Below the pieces are notes generated by a model that was not told the origin of the DNA, made no database searches, and saw only the letters and a program-made list of their open reading frames with translations. Of a stretch of 42,913 nt of DNA, positions 19,245-26,282 are shown one piece after another. Origin of the DNA: Bacillota bacterium (GTDB lineage Bacteria; Bacillota; Clostridia; Christensenellales; Aristaeellaceae); contig WRGP01000254.1 of the NCBI GenBank assembly GCA_009787135.1, positions 1 through 42,913 on the forward strand, in the 5' to 3' direction. A program made the position numbers and the translations under genes. Positions within the stretch are counted from its first letter, which is position 1, and every line of letters begins with the position of its first letter.

Positions 19245-21557
19245 ATGATCGCCAGCATAGTCAAGCGTGACGGCCGCAAGGTGCCGTTTGCCCTTGAAAA
19301 GATTGAAGAGGCCGTGTGCAAAGCCTTTAAGGCGTCTGGAAGCGCCAAGGGCATGGACACGGCCCATGAAATCGCGGCGCAGGTGGTCATGGCGCTAGAC
19401 CGGGACGAGAACATTGACGTGCCGACGGTGGAGCAGGTGCAGGACGTTGTGGAGCAGGTGCTGATCCGCAACGGCTTCGTGCGCACGGCCAAAACGTACA
19501 TCCTCTACCGCGCGGAGCGCAGCCGTATCCGTGAGCGGAAGGGCCGGCTGATGAAAACCTTCCGGGATATCACCTTCATGGACGCGCACGACTGCGACAT
19601 CAAGCGGGAGAACGCGAACATCAACGGCGACACGCCCATGGGCATCATGCTTAAATACGGCTCGGAGAGCGCCAAGCAATTTTACGACATGTATGTCCTA
19701 AACCCCAAACACGCGCGGGCGCACCGTGAAGGGGACATCCACATCCATGACCTTGAGTTTCTCACGCTGACGACCACGTGCTGTCAGATTGATCTGCTCA
19801 AACTTTTCAAAGGCGGGTTTTGCACCGGGGACGGCTCGCTGCGCGAACCTCAAAACATTGCCTCCTACGCGGCGCTGTGCTGCATTGCCATACAGTCCAA
19901 CCAGAATGACCAGCATGGCGGCCAGTCCATTGTCAATTTTGATTATGGGCTGGCGCCTGGCGTGGCCAAGACGTTTGTAAAGAGCTACCGAGAGAACCTG
20001 TCCCACGCGCTGGAGCTGCTCTCGGACGTACCCGAGCCGGAAGAAACGGCAAAGCGGCTGATCGAAACCGTGCAGCGGGAGACGGGCATGCTGCCCACGC
20101 TGGAGGAGGCGCCCGCGTTTACGCAGGCCATGCTGCCGCATCTGACGGCGCTCTCCGGCGAGGCTGTCGCCAAGCGCACGCTGGAGTTTACACAGCGCAC
20201 GGCCATCCGCGCGACGGACCACGCGACGTACAAGGCCATGGTGGCGCTCATCCACAACCTCAATACCATGCACTCGCGCGCTGGCGCGCAGATTCCGTTT
20301 TCATCCATCAATTACGGCATGGACACCTCGGCGGAGGGCCGCATGGTGATCAAAAACCTGCTGCTGGCCACGGAGGCGGGCATGGGGCGCGGGGAAACGC
20401 CCATCTTTCCGATCCAGATTTTTCGGGTCAAGGAAGGCGTCAATTACAATCCGGAGGATCCTAACTATGACCTGTTCCGCATGGCGATCCGCACGTCGGC
20501 CAAGCGGCTGTTCCCTAACTTCAGCTTCCTGGACGCGCCGTTCAACGCGCAGTATTATAAGGGCACGCCGGAAACGGAAATCGCGTACATGGGCTGCCGC
20601 ACGCGCGTCATTGGCAACGTCTTTGATCCCACGCAGGAGATAGCCAACGGGCGCGGGAATCTTTCGTTCACCTCGGTAAACCTGCCGCGCATCGCCGTCA
20701 AGGCCAACGGCAGCGTGCAGTTCTTCTTTGAGGAGCTGGACAGGCAAATGGACCTGGTGTTTGAGCAGCTGGACGAGCGGTTTATGATCCAGGCGCACAA
20801 GAAGGTATACAACTACCCGTTTCTGATGGGCGAGGGCGTGTGGCTGGGCAGCGAAAAGCTCGCGTGGGAGGATGAGGTTGGCGAGGTGCTCAAGCACGGA
20901 ACGCTGACCGTGGGGTTCATCGGCCTGGCGGAGACGCTTAAGAGCCTTACCGGCAAACACCACGGCGAGAGCGAAGCTTCGCAAAACCTTGGCCTGGAGA
21001 TCATCGGCCATATGCGCGCGCGGTGCGACGAGCGGAGCGCGGCAAAGCGGATGAACTATACGCTCATCGCCACGCCCGCGGAGGGGCTGTCCGGCCGCTT
21101 TGTGCGCATGGACCGCGAGAAGTACGGCAGCATCGCGGGCGTGACCGACCGTGAATATTATACGAATAGCTTCCATGTGCCGGTGTATTACCCGATCAGC
21201 GCGTTTGAGAAGATTGCCCTGGAGGCGCCGTACCACACGCTGACGAACGCTGGGCATATCACCTATGTGGAGATGGACGGCGATCCGATGCAAAATTTGG
21301 ACGCGTTTGAGCGTGTTGTGCGCGCCATGCGGGAGGCGGGCGTTGGCTATGGCTCCATCAACCATCCCGTGGACAGGGATCCTGTGTGCGGCTATAGCGG
21401 CATCATTGGCGATACGTGCCCGCAGTGCGGCCGTGATGAGGAGAGCGGGCAGTTTGAGCGCATCCGCCGCATTACCGGCTATCTGGTGGGCACGCTCAAC
21501 CGCTTCAACAACGCCAAGCGCGCGGAAGAGCGGGATCGGGTAAAACATGGCGTGTGA
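19245..21557 (+). CDS. nrdD: Anaerobic ribonucleoside-triphosphate reductase
   Basis: The class III, oxygen-sensitive glycyl-radical enzyme makes dNTPs from NTPs. The 770-residue protein has an N-terminal ATP-cone (about 1-95, starting MIASIVKRDGRKVPF), the barrel with HIHDLEFLT, TTTCCQIDL and DQHGGQSIVNFD, a C-terminal zinc site (CGYSGIIGDTCPQCG) and the glycyl-radical Gly745 in RRITGYLVG. The start is 19245 because the in-frame codons upstream to 19188 lie inside the promoter; GGGAAGGGA is about eight bases before this ATG. The stop overlaps nrdG by 11 bases, so the reductase and its activase are co-translated. Confidence 0.97.
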   Translation: MIASIVKRDGRKVPFALEKIEEAVCKAFKASGSAKGMDTAHEIAAQVVMALDRDENIDVPTVEQVQDVVEQVLIRNGFVRTAKTYILYRAERSRIRERKGRLMKTFRDITFMDAHDCDIKRENANINGDTPMGIMLKYGSESAKQFYDMYVLNPKHARAHREGDIHIHDLEFLTLTTTCCQIDLLKLFKGGFCTGDGSLREPQNIASYAALCCIAIQSNQNDQHGGQSIVNFDYGLAPGVAKTFVKSYRENLSHALELLSDVPEPEETAKRLIETVQRETGMLPTLEEAPAFTQAMLPHLTALSGEAVAKRTLEFTQRTAIRATDHATYKAMVALIHNLNTMHSRAGAQIPFSSINYGMDTSAEGRMVIKNLLLATEAGMGRGETPIFPIQIFRVKEGVNYNPEDPNYDLFRMAIRTSAKRLFPNFSFLDAPFNAQYYKGTPETEIAYMGCRTRVIGNVFDPTQEIANGRGNLSFTSVNLPRIAVKANGSVQFFFEELDRQMDLVFEQLDERFMIQAHKKVYNYPFLMGEGVWLGSEKLAWEDEVGEVLKHGTLTVGFIGLAETLKSLTGKHHGESEASQNLGLEIIGHMRARCDERSAAKRMNYTLIATPAEGLSGRFVRMDREKYGSIAGVTDREYYTNSFHVPVYYPISAFEKIALEAPYHTLTNAGHITYVEMDGDPMQNLDAFERVVRAMREAGVGYGSINHPVDRDPVCGYSGIIGDTCPQCGRDEESGQFERIRRITGYLVGTLNRFNNAKRAEERDRVKHGV

Positions 21558-22068
21558 CGCGAAACCCCTGCGGGTCGCGGACATTTTAACGGACTCGATT
21601 GTGGACGGACCAGGCCTTCGGCTGGCCGTGTTCACGCAAGGGTGCCCGCACCGCTGCGCTGGCTGCCATAATCCGCGGAGCCATGATCCCGTGGGCGGAT
21701 ATGAGGTTTCTATTGCGGGCATCATGGATAGCATCCAAAAAAACCCGCTGCTGGCGGGCATTACGCTGACAGGCGGCGAACCGATGGAGCAGGCGGCCGC
21801 GTGTCTTTCTCTTGCGCGCGCTCTCCCCGCCGGGCTTTCCCTCTGGCTGTACAGCGGGTATACCTATGAAGAAATTCGGCAAAGCGGCGACGCGAGCCGG
21901 ATCGCGCTGCTGGAAGCGTGCGACGTGCTGGTGGACGGACGGTTCGAAATAGAGAAGCGTTCCCTGGCGCTCCCGTATCGCGGCAGCGCCAACCAGCGGC
22001 TCATCGACATGAAAAAAACCCGCGCGAACGGCGGCCGGGTTATAATGTGGGAAACTACGGCGTGGTAA
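21547..22068 (+). CDS. nrdG: Anaerobic ribonucleotide reductase activating protein
   Basis: This 173-residue radical-SAM protein installs the glycyl radical on NrdD. The [4Fe-4S]-binding motif is Cys33-PHR-Cys37-AG-Cys40, followed by the SAM-binding ITLTGGEPM. FTQGCPHRCAGCHNP is typical of NrdG. Length is normal for the small activases. The gene overlaps the nrdD stop and ends four bases before the stop of a small gene on the other strand. Its last 57 bases also encode that gene's terminator. Confidence 0.95.
   Translation: MACDAKPLRVADILTDSIVDGPGLRLAVFTQGCPHRCAGCHNPRSHDPVGGYEVSIAGIMDSIQKNPLLAGITLTGGEPMEQAAACLSLARALPAGLSLWLYSGYTYEEIRQSGDASRIALLEACDVLVDGRFEIEKRSLALPYRGSANQRLIDMKKTRANGGRVIMWETTAW
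22012..22041 (-). terminator. Intrinsic terminator of the 56-residue gene, inside the nrdG 3' end
   Basis: On the minus strand AACCCG (22041-22036) pairs with CGGGTT (22022-22017) around a G/C-rich loop, and a run of seven T follows (complement of the A-run at 22012-22018). This is a standard intrinsic terminator for leftward transcription. It lies within the coding sequence of nrdG on the other strand. No clear terminator is seen for nrdG itself. Confidence 0.7.
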
Positions 22069-22071
22069 CCG

Positions 22072-22242
22072 CTATTCGTTGCGGGTCATGTTGTCCGCAT
22101 AATCGCGAAGGGACGCGATGGAGTTGATGCCGTCCGGCCGGTCGTTGATGGCGGTGCGCACGTAGAAGGGAAGCTGTTCAAACAGCTCGCGCGCTTCGGG
22201 CTCATTGCGCAGAAGCTCATGCAGGTCCGGATACTTTTTCAT
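22072..22242 (-). CDS. Small conserved-looking protein of 56 residues
   Basis: The frame encodes MKKYPDLHELLRNEPEAREL and continues FEQLPFYVRTAIND, ending DYADNMTRNE. It is preceded by GAGGTG at ideal spacing and followed by an intrinsic terminator, so it is very probably a real gene. The pattern (helix, LPxYVR, then SIASLRDYADN) resembles short uncharacterised proteins I associate with many Clostridia. There is no signal peptide or membrane segment; it should be a small, acidic, mostly helical cytoplasmic protein. Function unknown. It is convergent with nrdDG. Confidence 0.75.
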   Translation of the reverse strand: MKKYPDLHELLRNEPEARELFEQLPFYVRTAINDRPDGINSIASLRDYADNMTRNE

Positions 22243-22531
22243 TCTTTTCACCTCGGATACAGTATGGCCGCGCGGCGGATTTGATATACTCCGCGGCCCC
22301 GTGCACCGAGCCCGTTCGGGGCGGGCAAAAGCCGAGCGCTGGCGGCAAGAAACCGGCGCGAACGCGCGGCAGAAGGCTGCGCCCGGCGGCGGGGGCCGCG
22401 GCTTGGCGGAAAAACAGCCGCCGGGTTATGGCAAAATCTATCGGGAATTGGCATCAATCCATCGCAAAATGATACTGCGCGATGAATGGCGGGGGACCGC
22501 CGGATCCGTCTTGCGGCGGCCCACGCATCGC
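22243..22531. other. G/C-rich spacer without a supported gene
   Basis: These 289 bases lie between two small leftward genes. They contain hairpins, for example GGGACCGCCG...CGGCGGCCC (22493-22522) shortly after the stop of the 67-residue gene, and GCCCG...CGGGC (near 22304-22322). Open frames on both strands have no ribosome-binding site and low-complexity Arg-rich products. I see no match to RNase P, tmRNA, 6S or SRP RNA, but a structured RNA cannot be excluded. Confidence 0.4.
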
Positions 22532-22735
22532 TTACAAATCACCGCCGCTTAGGTTCTGTTCCTCCCCCACCTTTGGCTTATGAATGGCGTACAGGTCGGC
22601 GTATGCTTCCGCGGCGTCTTCATCCTGTACGGGCGCGGGCATAAGCCCCGTGCATTCGGTGAAGGACGCGATATTCTCCGCGTCGTAAAGGGGCTCCCGT
22701 ACGGGCTTCCTGTCCTTCCTTAGGTTCTTGGCCAT
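22532..22735 (-). CDS. Small acidic protein of 67 residues, unknown function
   Basis: The ATG at 22735 is chosen because GGAGGC lies six bases upstream; the frame is open further upstream but without a site. The N-terminus is basic (MAKNLRKDRKPVREPL) and the rest acidic, with YDAENIASFTECTGLMPAPV and EAYADLYAIHKPK. The phrase TECTGLMPAPVQDEDAAEAY looks like that of short uncharacterised clostridial proteins. No membrane segment is seen. A TATAAT (minus strand, 22778-22773) about 40 bases upstream is a possible -10 element, without a good -35. It is separated by 93 bases from the upstream PBP gene. Confidence 0.7.
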   Translation of the reverse strand: MAKNLRKDRKPVREPLYDAENIASFTECTGLMPAPVQDEDAAEAYADLYAIHKPKVGEEQNLSGGDL

Positions 22736-22828
22736 TGTTCCGCCTCCTTTTTGCCTTGGCAAAGACGACGTTATTATATGAAAAAGCATGGGCGATTATT
22801 TGCGGGGGAGTTTCACACGGACTTCACG

Positions 22829-24241
22829 CTAATACCCCAGCGTCACCGCCCTGTTCAGCACGTTTCTCGCGATCGGCGCGGCCACGCTTGACCCCGCGCC
22901 GCCCCGCTCGACCACCACCGCGATCGCAAGCGGGTGTTCCGCGCTGTCCGCGAACCCAACAAACCAGGCGTGCGTGTTAATGCTCTTATCGTCGCTCGCC
23001 TCCGCGCTCCCTGTTTTGCCCGCGACGGTCACCCCGTCCATCCTGGCCTGCGATCCCGTGCCGGACACAACGGTGGCGATCATATAATTTTTGATCGTCT
23101 GCGCGACGGCCGCGGCGCAAGCACGCTTATACGTGCGGCTGGGAAGCAGCGTCCGGCTGCCGCCCTTTGCCGTAGTCACGGACAGCATCAGCCGCGGCTC
23201 CATCATCACGCCGTCGTTGGCAATCGCGCCGGCGATCATGGCCATGTGCAGCGGAGTCGCCAGCACGCGGCCCTGCCCCACGCCAGACCAGGCCAGATCG
23301 TCTTTGTTCTGGTTCGTCGTGGGGTATTGCGCGTTGTATACCACCATATCCCGAAACAAAAAGTTGTCCCCAAAGCCAAAGGAAGACGCCGTCTGCGACA
23401 GGCGGTTGTACCCCAGTTCCAGCGAGAGGCTGGCGAAGACCGTGTTGCAGCTTCGCGCGAACGCCTGCTGCATCGTCACGCGGCCATGCACCTGGCCTGA
23501 CGCCTCGGTCACCGTGGTCCTGTCCACCACCAGCGTGCCGGTGCACTCCGCCTCCCTGTCCGCCACGCCGATGATATTGTCCAGGGCGGAGGCCATGGTG
23601 ATAATCTTGAACGTCGAGCCCGGCGGGTAGAGCCCCTGCGTGGCGCGGTTGACCAGCGCGCCGTTGTCCGCGCCGCTGTTCATCGTGGCGTTGATGTCGC
23701 GCGGGTCAAAGTCCGGATAGGAGGTGGAGCAGAGCACCTCCCCTGTTTTCCAATTGAGCACCACAATCGCGCCGCCTTGGTACCGCTTGAGCAGGCTTGC
23801 CGCGTATTCGCATAGCTCCGCGTCGATCGTCAGGCGCACGTCGTCACCCCGCGCCGGCTGGCCGGAAAACAGCCGCTCCGCCCTGTCCAAGATGCCGGAA
23901 TTGAACCCGAGCAGATAGCCGGCCATGAACGTCTCCACGCCGTTGGCCACGATGCCGCGGCTGTCTCCCACCACATGGGAAACAGCCTGCCGCATGCCCG
24001 TATGGCGAGGGTACGCGCGTTTGCCGTCCGCAGCCGTCGTCGCCAGGACCAGGCCGTTGCGGTCCATGATATCGCCGGTGATCACATTCTGCTTCTGGTC
24101 GTTCAGGCGCGGGTTGTTCGCGCTGGCGAACCAGCGGCCGCCATAGAAATACACCGAATAGGAAAAATACGCGCCCAGCCCAATAAAAAGAAGGGCAAGC
24201 ATCAGCGCCAGCAGCCGGATGTTATGCCGCAGCTTCTTCAT
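22829..24241 (-). CDS. Class B penicillin-binding protein (transpeptidase) of the PbpA/FtsI type
   Basis: This membrane-anchored D,D-transpeptidase crosslinks peptidoglycan. The 470-residue protein has one N-terminal membrane segment (about 10-30), a short dimerisation region, and a transpeptidase domain with the three active-site motifs: Ser209-TF-Lys212 (PPGSTFKI), Ser264-Cys-Asn266 and Lys409-Thr-Gly411. It lacks PASTA domains and is shorter than SpoVD or PBP2 of E. coli, matching the small PbpA type found next to RodA in Actinobacteria and many Clostridia. Its ATG overlaps the FtsW/RodA stop by four bases, so the two should act as a glycosyltransferase-transpeptidase pair. Confidence 0.93.
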   Translation of the reverse strand: MKKLRHNIRLLALMLALLFIGLGAYFSYSVYFYGGRWFASANNPRLNDQKQNVITGDIMDRNGLVLATTAADGKRAYPRHTGMRQAVSHVVGDSRGIVANGVETFMAGYLLGFNSGILDRAERLFSGQPARGDDVRLTIDAELCEYAASLLKRYQGGAIVVLNWKTGEVLCSTSYPDFDPRDINATMNSGADNGALVNRATQGLYPPGSTFKIITMASALDNIIGVADREAECTGTLVVDRTTVTEASGQVHGRVTMQQAFARSCNTVFASLSLELGYNRLSQTASSFGFGDNFLFRDMVVYNAQYPTTNQNKDDLAWSGVGQGRVLATPLHMAMIAGAIANDGVMMEPRLMLSVTTAKGGSRTLLPSRTYKRACAAAVAQTIKNYMIATVVSGTGSQARMDGVTVAGKTGSAEASDDKSINTHAWFVGFADSAEHPLAIAVVVERGGAGSSVAAPIARNVLNRAVTLGY

Positions 24242-25551
24242 GGCAGCGCCTCCCTTTCCTCGGCCATGCGCTCATCCGCCTCGCGGTCCTCCGCGTTTTG
24301 CGCGGCCACGCCGCACAGAAGGCCCATGATGCCCATGCACGATACGAGCGACGTGCCGCCATAGCTTAGGAACGGCAGCGTAATCCCCGTCAACGGAATG
24401 AGCTTAATGACCCCGCCGATGATCACAAAGGTCTGCAGGCCTATGAGCAGCGAGCAGCCCAGGGCCAGCAAGGAATGGAACGACGTGCGCGCCTGGAGCG
24501 AAATGGCCAGGCCGCGCATGACGATGATCACATATAGCCCCACGACGCACAGCCCAAACAGGATGCCGAGCTGTTCGCAAAGCACCGCGAAGATAAAATC
24601 CGTCGAATACGCGGGGATCGCGCGGCTCTTGCCCATGCCAAGACCCAGGCCGAACAGCCCGCCGCTGCCAATGGCTGTCAGCGCCTGCACCAGTTGATAC
24701 CCTGTGCCCAGCGCGTCCGACCAGGGGTTCCGCCAGATCGCCACGCGCGTCTTCACGTGCGCGAACATCTGGTAGCCCATAATGGCCGCGCCCACGCCGC
24801 CTACGCCGCCCAGCAGCGTTAAGGGAAGGTTCGACGAGGCCGCCCAATACATGAGAAGCGTGACGAGGTAATACATCAGCGCGGTGCCCAGGTCTTTTTG
24901 CAGCATCAGCGTGGCCAGGCAGGCCACGGCAAAAAGCAAGCCCGGCAGCATGCCTTTAATGCCGCGAAGCGAGCTGAAAAATTGTGCGAGAATCAAAAGC
25001 AAAAATATTTTAACCAATTCGCTCGGCTGGAAGGATCCGATCAAAGGGATGATGATCCAGTTCTTCGCGCCAAACGTCTCTTGGCCAATCGCCACGGGCA
25101 GCAGCAGCAGCGCGACGCCAGCCACAATCAGGAACCAGCATATGCCGCGCCAATCCTTCATCACCCGTATGGCCATCGCGCATACCGAGAACATCAGCAT
25201 GCCGCCCAAAACGATCCACATATGGCGCAGGCCCCGCTCCGGCGATAGCCCGTACAGCAGAATGACGCCCAAGCCGCACAGGAAGCTCATGAGCATCACC
25301 AGCATGGCGTCCGCCTTCAGGCGCTTCGCCAGAAACAGTACGGACACCCACGCCATCAAAGGCAGCAGCCCCAGCATAATCGCCGTCCAATCAAACGGAT
25401 TGCCGCGCAAAACGAGCAGAAGGCACGCCGTGCCCTCAAAGAGCATGATCGCGCTCAGCGTCATCCGCGTGGCGTTACGCCTGCCGGCGCGTTTCTTTTT
25501 CTTTTTTACAGGCTCTTCCTCACGGCTATGCCTGCGGCCACGTCGCGCCAC
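24238..25551 (-). CDS. FtsW/RodA/SpoVE-family peptidoglycan glycosyltransferase
   Basis: SEDS proteins polymerise lipid II into glycan strands together with a class B PBP. The 437-residue polytopic protein has SEDS signatures: GAKNWIIIPLIGSFQPSELVK, QKDLGTALMYY (catalytic Asp region), GLGLGMGKSRAIPAYSTDFIF and the C-terminal LPFLSYGGTSLVS. The N-terminus is very basic (RRGRRHSREEEPVKKKKKR), an extra cytoplasmic tail of about 30 residues. The start is a GTG inside the last 26 bases of the FHA gene, with only AAAGAG upstream. Whether it serves elongation, division or sporulation cannot be told from sequence. Confidence 0.93.
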   Translation of the reverse strand: MARRGRRHSREEEPVKKKKKRAGRRNATRMTLSAIMLFEGTACLLLVLRGNPFDWTAIMLGLLPLMAWVSVLFLAKRLKADAMLVMLMSFLCGLGVILLYGLSPERGLRHMWIVLGGMLMFSVCAMAIRVMKDWRGICWFLIVAGVALLLLPVAIGQETFGAKNWIIIPLIGSFQPSELVKIFLLLILAQFFSSLRGIKGMLPGLLFAVACLATLMLQKDLGTALMYYLVTLLMYWAASSNLPLTLLGGVGGVGAAIMGYQMFAHVKTRVAIWRNPWSDALGTGYQLVQALTAIGSGGLFGLGLGMGKSRAIPAYSTDFIFAVLCEQLGILFGLCVVGLYVIIVMRGLAISLQARTSFHSLLALGCSLLIGLQTFVIIGGVIKLIPLTGITLPFLSYGGTSLVSCMGIMGLLCGVAAQNAEDREADERMAEEREALP

Positions 25552-26176
25552 GCTCTTTACCCCTGTTTCTGCGTATTTTTACGGTGAGCGCCGGCTTTGG
25601 CAGCTCAACCCGGCTGACCGGCGCCGCCGCGGGCGCCTGATCCCCGCGCGCCTGATCCTCGCGCGCCTCTTCTATTCTTACCCTCGCGCGTTTTTTTATC
25701 GGTTCCTCGCCGGAGAGCAATATGCCCGCGAACAAGCGCAGCTGCAACGTCACGCCGCCCGTGCGCAGCGTCGCGCCATGGCGCAATATCGCCTCCCTGC
25801 GCACCCATTCACCATCTACCTCAATCGTGTTCGGGTGCCGAGGCAGCATGTGCAGGCCGTCTTTTCGCAGGTAAAAGCGGGCGACCCGGCTGGGCACCGC
25901 CTTGCTTTGGACGCGTATGTCGCAGGCGCGGCCGCTCCCCACCCAGCCGTCGCGCGAGGCGCGCAGGACCATTCCCTCCGGCATGGCCTCTTCTTGGGAG
26001 AGAACCACCGCCCATTCGCCGATGAACCCGGCGTCCAGCAGGCGGCCGCGCATGCGCTGGCTTTGGCTGGCATCCTTGCGTATCCATTGAATGGCGCGCC
26101 AGACGATGATCAGCACAAGCAGCGCGAACCAGTACCGTAAGGTATACGCGAGGACGGCATAGATTGACTCGTTCAT
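25526..26176 (-). CDS. Membrane-anchored FHA-domain protein
   Basis: The 216-residue protein has an N-terminal membrane helix (residues about 7-30) and a forkhead-associated domain (about 60-150) with the phosphothreonine-binding core VGSGRACDI...VPSRVARFYL...NTIEVDGEWV. The C-terminal 60 residues are basic and disordered (repeats of REDQARGDQAP). FHA domains bind phosphothreonine, so this may tether a kinase-regulated partner to the RodA-PBP pair that follows. The same FHA-RodA-PbpA order occurs in Actinobacteria. The ATG at 26176 lacks a ribosome-binding site and lies six bases after an extended -10 promoter, so the mRNA may be leaderless. The frame is open upstream, but that part reads through the divergent gene and is not credible. 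Confidence 0.82.
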   Translation of the reverse strand: MNESIYAVLAYTLRYWFALLVLIIVWRAIQWIRKDASQSQRMRGRLLDAGFIGEWAVVLSQEEAMPEGMVLRASRDGWVGSGRACDIRVQSKAVPSRVARFYLRKDGLHMLPRHPNTIEVDGEWVRREAILRHGATLRTGGVTLQLRLFAGILLSGEEPIKKRARVRIEEAREDQARGDQAPAAAPVSRVELPKPALTVKIRRNRGKERGATWPQA

Positions 26177-26182
26177 ATGGAT

Positions 26183-26191
26183 AGCATACCA
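26183..26191 (-). promoter_or_regulatory. Extended -10 promoter of the FHA-ftsW-pbp operon
   Basis: The minus strand reads TGG-TATGCT (26191-26183), an extended -10 with TGN, followed by ATCCAT and the ATG at 26176. The expected start of transcription coincides with the A of the ATG. No clear -35 is present. Confidence 0.55.
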
Positions 26192-26267
26192 TGAAGGGCA
26201 TGGCGTGGCAAGGTGCGCAATGAAGTGCGTCACGGTCATTTCCCCTCTTCCCCTCGCCACCCCTTCA

Positions 26268-26276
26268 TGGTATACT
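26268..26276 (+). promoter_or_regulatory. Extended -10 promoter of mnmG
   Basis: TGG-TATACT (26268-26276) is followed by ACCCTC and the ATG at 26283, which puts the predicted transcription start at the start codon. No -35 hexamer is evident and no ribosome-binding site exists before the ATG. Confidence 0.6.
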
Positions 26277-26282
26277 ACCCTC

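Noticed and set aside
20301..21761. Leftward frame of 486 codons over nrdD
   Set aside because: Antisense to the conserved glycyl-radical reductase; no ribosome-binding site.
22205..22552. Rightward frame of 115 codons in the spacer between the two small genes
   Set aside because: No ribosome-binding site, overlaps both small genes on the other strand, and the product is low-complexity and Arg/Gly-rich.
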